NCBI RefSeq assembly: GCF_002127325.2 | Contig: NC_035444.2 | Location: forward strand, 35,604,904 to 35,668,903 | DNA length: 64,000 bases | Direction: 5' to 3' | Source: Helianthus annuus | Taxonomy: Eukaryota > Streptophyta > Magnoliopsida > Asterales > Asteraceae | Shown here: positions 57,763 through 64,000 of the stretch, piece by piece | Position numbering within the stretch: the first letter of the stretch is position 1 | How the letters are laid out: every line of letters begins with the position of its first letter | Program-made: the position numbers and the translations under genes | Notes under the pieces: model-generated | Database searches by the model: none | Told to the model about the DNA's origin: nothing | What the model saw: only the letters and a program-made list of their open reading frames with translations

Positions 57763-58977
57763 GATGTGAAGAAAATACGCAACTTAACACCAATTTTGAA
57801 CCAAACGATATTCACGAACAATGACAGACTCAATTGTCTAAGCTCAAACCTTTAAGTCCAAAGATATTTTTCTTAAAGTTTAATTTTAAACTCAACAAAA
57901 AGGAAAAGGCCAAATTAAATATTAAAACAACGAAGACTAGTCAAAAGACCCAAATACGTAAACTTTTAAGAAATGGCCCATGAAATCTAAACACTTTGGA
58001 GTCCACTGAAAATTTTATGAAGTCCAATAATAATTCAACGAAGACTTAAAGCCCCCAAAAATAGATGTTGTAATTGGCTCAAACAATATTGACCCACTAA
58101 GACTAAATGATGCAAAGCTAAACACAAATGGTCCACTATTGTTTTAAAAAAAAAAAAAAATCTTGTGAATGGATAATGGAAAAGAAATGTTAAGGGGACT
58201 AGGGGTGGTTCACTAGTGATAGAATCTATCACTCCCACTATCCAATCAAGTCATGCCATGTGCACAACCAATATTCTATCACTAGTGATAGAAATGTAGG
58301 GGGGTGGTATCACTAGTGATGGGATTCCAATGTACAAGTATTAATACCCAATGTACAAGTAATACACATTCATTTGATCAAACTTCAACGCGTGATGTGT
58401 TTAACGCGTTTTCTTATTCACGCGTGATGGTGGTGACCGGCGGCCGTGTATAACGGCGTTGTCAAGTTCATCACGGAACTTTTTGCTCCCACCCCGGGTC
58501 CTCTAAGCAGAGTTGGTGAGATTCTCCTCTTTTTGGAAACTCACTTTTTCTGATATTACGAAAGGAGGTAGGTGTATAACCAAACTAAGTTAGAAAACAA
58601 ACATATGAAATTTTCTTGTTTCAGCAAATCTTATCCTCTTATTTCCAACCTTTTTAAATAAAACAATAATTTAACAATTAAAAACAACACAAACAGAGAC
58701 TTTTAAACCCAGAACATATGAAGATGATGATGAACTCTATGAATTTTCCGACCAAACGTTCACCGGAGAAATTTCGAACACAAATTTTTGCCCGAAACTT
58801 CACTAAAAACCCATATATTGCCATGTAAATATGAGGTAAACAAGGTTTTTATATGAACTTTTAGCAAAAAGACATGATTTTCAAGGATAAAACTAGAAAA
58901 CTGTCAAAATGCAAACTTTGAAAAACCCGACACATGGCTCGGTTTTAACAAGGATGAGAGCCTTGGATGAGAGCCTT
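57763..58977 (-). other. C2 leader
   Basis: Non-coding, 1.2 kb, interrupted by a MITE at 58194-58503. A poly(A) run lies at 58146-58160 on the plus strand. GATGAGAGCCTTGG is partly duplicated at 58953-58980, next to the primer site. Confidence 0.6.
58194..58503. mobile_element. Tourist-like MITE (310 bp) in the C2 leader
   Basis: Terminal inverted repeats are GGGGACTAGGGGTGG (left) and GAGGACCCGGGGTGG (right end, reverse complement), 12 of 15 matching. They are flanked by TAA (58191-58193 and 58504-58506), the 3-bp duplication typical of PIF/Harbinger elements. Inside, the palindrome TCACTAGTGA occurs three times (near 58210, 58277 and 58310). There is no coding content. Confidence 0.75.
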
Positions 58978-58990
58978 GGCTCTGATACCA
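58978..58990 (-). other. C2 primer binding site (tRNA-iMet)
   Basis: GGCTCTGATACCA on the plus strand, two bases from the C2 5' LTR. Confidence 0.94.
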
Positions 58991-58992
58991 CT

Positions 58993-59708
58993 TGTAGGTC
59001 CAACTAGTGGAGGATCTAGTCGCCTAATCCTTGTATACGAACAAACCCGGTTGTGCGGAATCCAACCGGGAGAGCAAACCGAGATCGAGACACAAAAACA
59101 ACAAGCAAGATATAACGTTTAACAATTCAAATGTTATAACCAGAAGAGTTTGTTTATAACGATTATACAAGATTATATTCTCACAAACTCTCTCAGTTCT
59201 CTTTATGTCTCTCAGTTCTGTGTCTAACTCTTTTCTGTCTTCGGACTCCTGCTTATATAGGGACCAGGGTGACGAAAGTCTCGACGAAACATCAATGAGT
59301 CGATGAAACATATGCAGACGACGAAAGTCTCGACGAAACAACCATAGATGACGAAACATGGGGAGTTTCTTCAAAGGAGGCATGCAGGAGTTTCGTCAAG
59401 TATGCATAGCATGTCTTTTGTCATTCATGAATTGCTTGGAATCTTCGACAGGAGCATGTGTAAAAAGACGTACACAACAAACAACTTAATTGGTTAGAAC
59501 ATGCAAAAGTCTTCATATGACATCATCATGATGATGTCATGGTGATGTGGCGTCGGGAACCAGTTCGCGGCGATTCGTGCTTCGCGTGTCGAACTCTGGG
59601 GCGCACGACGGAAGAATGTCGTGACATCGGGCTTGAGCCGAACCTAACCGAGTCGAAACGAACCGATTCGAACTGAACTGAGTCACGTCCATATAAAGTG
59701 TACCAACA
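58993..59708 (-). repeat. C2 5' LTR (716 bp)
   Basis: It is homologous to 49789-50502 and carries the same GACGAAA cluster (about 59272-59356). Confidence 0.95.
59252..59261 (-). promoter_or_regulatory. Probable TATA box of the C2 5' LTR
   Basis: CTTATATAGG on the plus strand gives CCTATATAAG on the minus strand, followed downstream by a short GC-richer stretch and then the frame toward gag. Confidence 0.6.
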
Positions 59709-59713
59709 AGATC

Positions 59714-60395
59714 CCACATATATCAAGTGGGAGTCTGTAAGTGCACTAAAGGTAGATAAATGATGGATACTGCTGAAGTTTCAACAATGAGGGACTAATC
59801 GAGTAATTATGTGAAAGTGTCACAAGTTTGGATAAGGGTTCTTATTCATGAGAACTTGTAGATTTATCTCTCATGAGAACTTGTGGACTTATTCATGAGA
59901 ACTTATGGTTTTACATGGTGAGTACTTATTTAGTGGTGAGTACTTAAATAGTGGTGATTACTTATTTAGTGGTGAGTACTTAAATAGTGGTGAGTACTTA
60001 TTGTTAAGTACTGAGGGTTTCATTGTAAGGTCTATGGGCGAACATATGGTTGTATGTAAGCTTTGTGTTATATGCAATCATTAGACATTCAATGAAACAG
60101 TGAAATTTTGGAGAAAACTTCTTGTGCAAACAAACCCTAGCTTTGTGTTCTTCATTCAGTGATTGTTGTTTGTGAATACTCAGTGTATTCAAGATTTTCT
60201 CATCTTCTACACCTTCACCTTCTGTACGATCTACGTTGCGGTACGAGGCACGCGGTGGTTTCCGCACATCGCGTGTGTGTTCGATCGGTCCGGTTCATGT
60301 GTTCGTTGAAGGAAGACGACCTTACAATGGTTCTACATATGTTCTTTTATATTAAAAGTTTGCATATATGTATCGTCACCAACAACTAGTGAAAA
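59714..60395 (+). other. Possible 3' remnant of a copia element (purine tract plus LTR-like sequence)
   Basis: CAAGTGGGAG (59723-59732), a typical copia polypurine tract, is followed by TGTAAGTGCAC (59735). About 650 bp later comes CGTCACCAACA, a plausible LTR end near 60383. The interior has the GTACGAGGCACGCGG and TGTGTTCGATCGG text I associate with Asteraceae copia LTRs. No second LTR or coding domain adjoins it. Confidence 0.4.
59916..60005. repeat. 18-bp tandem repeat, five units
   Basis: Units start at 59916, 59934, 59952, 59970 and 59988. TGGTGAGTACTTATTTAG and TGGTGAGTACTTAAATAG alternate, giving a 36-bp higher-order period. Just upstream, CATGAGAACTTRT occurs three times (59847, 59872 and 59894). 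Confidence 0.9.
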
Positions 60396-60791
60396 CTGCT
60401 TTGAAGGTAAATATGGATTCATTACAACTTTACTATAATAATCTGTCAAATTAGCTGGGGAAATAGGACATAAGGTAGGTAATACCTCTTTGGTTTCTTA
60501 GTTGTTTGTTCTAAACAGTTATTAATAGCATGCTGGGTCGTTAATGCCGGCTAAGTGTTTTATGAAATGTAAGCTTTGGTTTTACTTCTGATTTGGGGCA
60601 TTGACTATGTCTTTGAATAACTTTTCAATTCCTCTCTGTTTTCAAAATTTTGTATTTGGTGTGACGGTGTGTGTTCTTGGATGCGCCTATTGAAGAGTTA
60701 CAATCATATAAATTAGAACCAACTTCTATCATAAAGTAGCCGTATAGAACGAGTGATAAAAAAAAGTTGTTATGTTACTATGGAAAATAGT
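60396..60791. other. Host intergenic DNA
   Basis: No gene recognised. Confidence 0.5.
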
Positions 60792-61060
60792 GCCAATGAT
60801 GCCATGGTAACATGGTTGAGGCATCCTGATTTTACCCTGAATCTCGGATTCGAGTCCTACCCATTGCACTTTGGATGGGGACACTCAATTGGCCTGGTAG
60901 TCTTTCAGGGGTTTTATCTAGTTCAACGTTGAACGTTGTGTCATTCTTTGTGCCAGCGTGGGTCATGTTGTAATGAACGACCGTCTGGCCTTAGTGGGAC
61001 CGAGCCTCCAATAGGGGGTGCAATGAGTCAATGTTGATAATTTGCGGTTAAAAAAAACTT
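60792..61060 (+). mobile_element. tRNA-derived SINE (about 270 bp)
   Basis: An A-box-like TGGTTGAGGCA (60813-60823) and a near-perfect B-box GGATTCGAGTCC (60846-60857) have tRNA-type spacing. The body is GC-richer than its surroundings and the tail is an A run (61050-61057). AAATAGT flanks it at 60785-60791 and 61061-61067, a 7-bp target duplication. SINEs depend on a LINE for movement and are transcribed by RNA polymerase III. Confidence 0.7.
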
Positions 61061-61067
61061 AAATAGT

Positions 61068-61870
61068 ATGTAGGAATCTCATTGCTATGCTGAAATGGAT
61101 GAAAAATGCAGGGGTGTAATAAACAGTTTATTTTGTGGATCCAATTTATACTTGCTGCCATTCATTTTTTCTTTTAAAGTCTAGAATTGGGAACAAATTG
61201 CTCTAAGTTGTGTTGGTGGATCCAATATATACTTTACCCAGATGAGAGTTAGCAAGTCAACTTAGTCAAATGGAAAGGAAAATGGGTCCAAAAGTAGTGA
61301 TATTTTTCAAATTGATCAAGTGCAGGTATTATACTGATACTGTAACTCTACGAAGCGATGCCAACTGAAAACCTGCGAAATTCTTTTTTCTTGTTTTATT
61401 AGATCCCAAACATATCCTAGCTATAAGAAACACACGTGTTGAGCATTTGGGTTTCATTTTATCTCCATTGCTACGGGTGCTGGTATTGTAACGAATCAAA
61501 CCGATACCGACTAAATTCCAGTAATGATACATGCCGAACCAATACCGGCGAAACTCCCGTCGCAGAGCGCGAGGAGATACCAGTAGTTAATAATTAAAAC
61601 TACATACTAGTCAATTCATCTTATTTTATGGTAGAATTAATTATCCTATTAATGACAGTTGTAACTTAATTTTATTAAAGATCTTTTAATAACTAGGCAA
61701 ACCACATGCCGCTATTTAGTCTTGACCACATTGTGAGAAAACCATGAACATAAATATAATTTGAACTTACACAAAATTAACTTTTATTTAAGAAGACAAC
61801 TTATTATACTTAACGCGTAGCATAAACAAAACAAAATAGAAACAAGCGCATCTGATTTGGTTCAGATCAT
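61068..61870. other. Intergenic DNA downstream of the P450
   Basis: No gene recognised. It includes the 3' flank of the P450; an ACCGATACCG/AATACCGGCG-rich patch lies at about 61500-61560. Confidence 0.5.
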
Positions 61871-64000
61871 TTAAAGTTTATGTAATATCATAGGAACCCC
61901 AAACTGAGGTTCAAGAGCGACGTAGACGTAGGGGGCATGCGAATATGATGGCGAGAGCTCAAAGCGAAAGTGTTGTAGAGTCATTGCGAGTACCATTTTT
62001 GCTTCCAACATAGTAGAATTTAGTGCAAGACATATACGTGGACCTGTACTGAAAGGAATGAAAGATGTTTGACCCTTGGTCACCTTTGAAACACCTTCGG
62101 AAAATCTTTCAGGCTTGAATTCCTTCACATCGTCACCCCATAAGTCACGATCATGGTGCATAAGCATTATATGCAAGTTTATGATAGTTCCAGCAGGTAA
62201 TGTCATGTCCCCTAATTTCGTGTCTTGATATATCATGCGTGGCATTATTGGTGCCGGTGGGTAAAGTCTTAGCGCCTCATTCAAAATCATGTTAAGCTGC
62301 AAAACACAAAAAGTAAATACTATTAAGAACTAAATTCATCACATATGCTGAAAAAGTAGACAATCATGGAATTATCAGATTCCTACAAACACAATAAAGC
62401 TTTGTTATTAGTATATAAGAAAGGAGTTAGGCTAAACGTACCCGACCCATTATATTTAATATCATACTCCCCTGTGAACATATCAAGGGGATTGTCTTTT
62501 AAATGTGAAAATGGGGAACATTAGTGATTTGGAAACTTGAATCAAGTATAACAAGTAAAGATGGGGAGGGTCGGGAGTTGGGTACGTTTATCACAACCCT
62601 GTATAAAAGAATCTGTTTTCCAGTCAGAAAACATTTACGGTTTTTAATCGATTCAACGCATCTCTGCTGTCTGGTGTTTTCTTCCCAAAAGCTTGTACAA
62701 CTTCATCTCTAGCTCGGGTTTGCCATTCTGGGTGTTGAGCCAACAACACCATAGTCCAAATAATAAAATTTTCCGTGGTCTCATGCCCTATAACGTAGAA
62801 AAGTTGACACTCTTCGATAATTTCATCAATACTTAATCCAGATTTTTCGTTCCCATGTTCTTTTATTGTTTCACTATTAGATTCTAGTAGTATGCCCAAC
62901 AAGTCTTCTTTATTAGGTTCCCCTTGTTTCACTGCGGTGAGTCGTTCTTCAACGACATTCCTTATCATACCAGTTAATTCACGCTTAATTTCCTTCATCC
63001 TCAAATTTCTTTTTGTTGGTAACAAACTACAACAGGAACATAAAGTATATATAAAGATTTAGAACTGGAAACAAGTTTAGAATTTATGTTTCAAAAAACA
63101 TACTCACCTTGATCCAGGAATGTAGACTGTTTGCTTAGACTTGACAACAAAATCTACTAGTTCGGCTAGCAGATCAAATATTCTTTGAGTTTGACCATCG
63201 TTAAAGCTACTACCAAATGCATTATTAGAAATTACATCACATGACATTCTTTTGATATAAGGCACAATATCAACTTCACCAGAGCTTTTGCTCTTTAATA
63301 TATCATCCCATTTGTTGATCATCTCAGCACAACACTTATAAAATGCAGGCACCATACTCTGAAAACAATATTGTTATCATTTAATGATTTATTCAAATTT
63401 CTTTATGTAAGGGTTAAAAGGGAAACTTTCACCTAATAGTAATAAAGTGTTATATGTGTTCTTTCAAGTCATACCAAGATTTTTTTGTATGTCTCAAGTC
63501 ACACAACCTTTATTAGGAGTTATATACACATAGAGAAAGTTATCTTGAGAACAAAATACAGTGTTATCATACACAAATTAAAGAGAATAGAATGCTCGGT
63601 TTATGGTGTAATACTTTTGAAAAAAGTATTAATGTATGTAAAAGTAATGTCTGTTTAAAAATAATAGGGAAAGTTGGTTTAAAAGTCAATATATGTTTTA
63701 AAACTTTCAATTAATTTTGTAAAATTACTCTCTTATGCTTCTTATGTGTATTATAATAAAGTTATTTAAATGTAGCATCACTAACATATATGAATATTGA
63801 AATTATTTCGTGATTATTTTTCACCAATTTGAATTAAGTTCTACACGTAACCTTAATGAATAAAAATAAGTTTTGAGTGACTTTTTTGTAATGAAAAGAG
63901 AGACATAATTAATCAGACAATAACTACAAACCTTGAGCTTCTCAGCATGAAAAGCAGGATTGATGATTCTCCTGTGTTTGCTCCATTCATCAGTATCAAA
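61871..64000 (-). CDS. Cytochrome P450, CYP72A-type, 5' end outside window
   Basis: Four exons are visible on the minus strand: 64000-63932 (partial), 63358-63108, 63026-62639 and 62296-61871 (stop TAA). Junctions have GT...AG ends and join in frame. The translation shows [18 protein letters not shown] and [14 protein letters not shown]. The I-helix reads VIGHETTEN, usually AG.ETT. ExxR is present as EALR in [11 protein letters not shown], and the PERF motif as FKPERFSEG. The heme-binding segment reads [10 protein letters not shown], with Cys and Arg present but Ala for the usual Gly after Cys-x. CYP72A enzymes are membrane-bound ER monooxygenases of terpenoid and hormone metabolism. The substrate cannot be told. 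The frame is intact in the visible part, but the motif changes leave activity uncertain. Confidence 0.88.

Larger units (their letters stand above)
49789..59708 (-). mobile_element. C2: SIRE-like Ty1/copia element lacking reverse transcriptase
   Basis: A 9.9-kb element with LTRs 49789-50502 and 58993-59708, ends TGTAGGTCC...CCAACA, and a perfect 5-bp target duplication AGATC (49784-49788 and 59709-59713). The iMet primer site is at 58978-58990. Minus-strand order is leader (with MITE), gag with two knuckles, protease, integrase, RNase H, then a 1.8-kb post-pol region. The protease-integrase-RNase H order is that of copia, but the RT is deleted between integrase and RNase H. The frames carry several stops and shifts, so it is non-autonomous. 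Confidence 0.93.

Overview
The window is plant nuclear DNA, most likely from a eudicot with a large repeat-rich genome. The style of its SIRE-like Ty1/copia elements and its long-LTR Tekay-like Ty3/gypsy elements fits Asteraceae, but that is inference. About 80-85% of the window is nested LTR retrotransposon. Only one host gene is convincingly visible: the 3' half of a CYP72A-type cytochrome P450 running off the right edge on the minus strand. There is also a two-exon methionine aminopeptidase fragment.

Layout. 1-1119: AT-rich host DNA with a 62-bp minisatellite, a 54-bp duplication and two hairpin-like inverted repeats. 1120-12603 (+): G1, a decayed Ty3/gypsy element with 2.8-kb LTRs, a tRNA-iMet primer site, a gag-pol with many stop codons, and a perfect 5-bp target duplication. 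12967 to about 43303 (-): A, a non-coding Ty3-like element with 2.4-kb LTRs. It contains two later insertions. C1 (14474-21761, -) is a Ty1/copia element with an extended gag but no pol, inserted in A's 3' LTR. B (23534-39076, -) is a very young Tekay-like element in A's internal region. B is a chain of a complete unit and a 5'-truncated unit that share one 3.6-kb LTR. 43304-49783: host DNA with a 736-bp hAT element (perfect 8-bp target duplication), short tandem repeats, the aminopeptidase pseudogene and a solo copia LTR. 49789-59708 (-): C2, a SIRE-like copia element keeping gag, protease, integrase and RNase H but with the reverse transcriptase deleted. A Tourist-like MITE sits in its leader. 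59714-61870: a probable copia 3' remnant, an 18-bp tandem repeat and a tRNA-type SINE. 61871-64000 (-): the P450.

How the parts relate. All five LTR elements carry a primer site complementary to initiator-Met tRNA. The LTR termini of G1, A and B are alike (TGTAAC...GTGACA type), so the coding-deficient A could have been mobilised by Tekay-like proteins, and the pol-deficient C1 and C2 by an intact SIRE-like relative (inference). The least explained signals lie in the non-coding leaders. B carries six mini-hairpins with a nearly constant 6-nt loop and changing but self-complementary stems. A and G1 share a second mini-hairpin family. B also has a degraded extra ORF upstream of gag. C1 has an octamer-like motif amplified in both leader and LTR.
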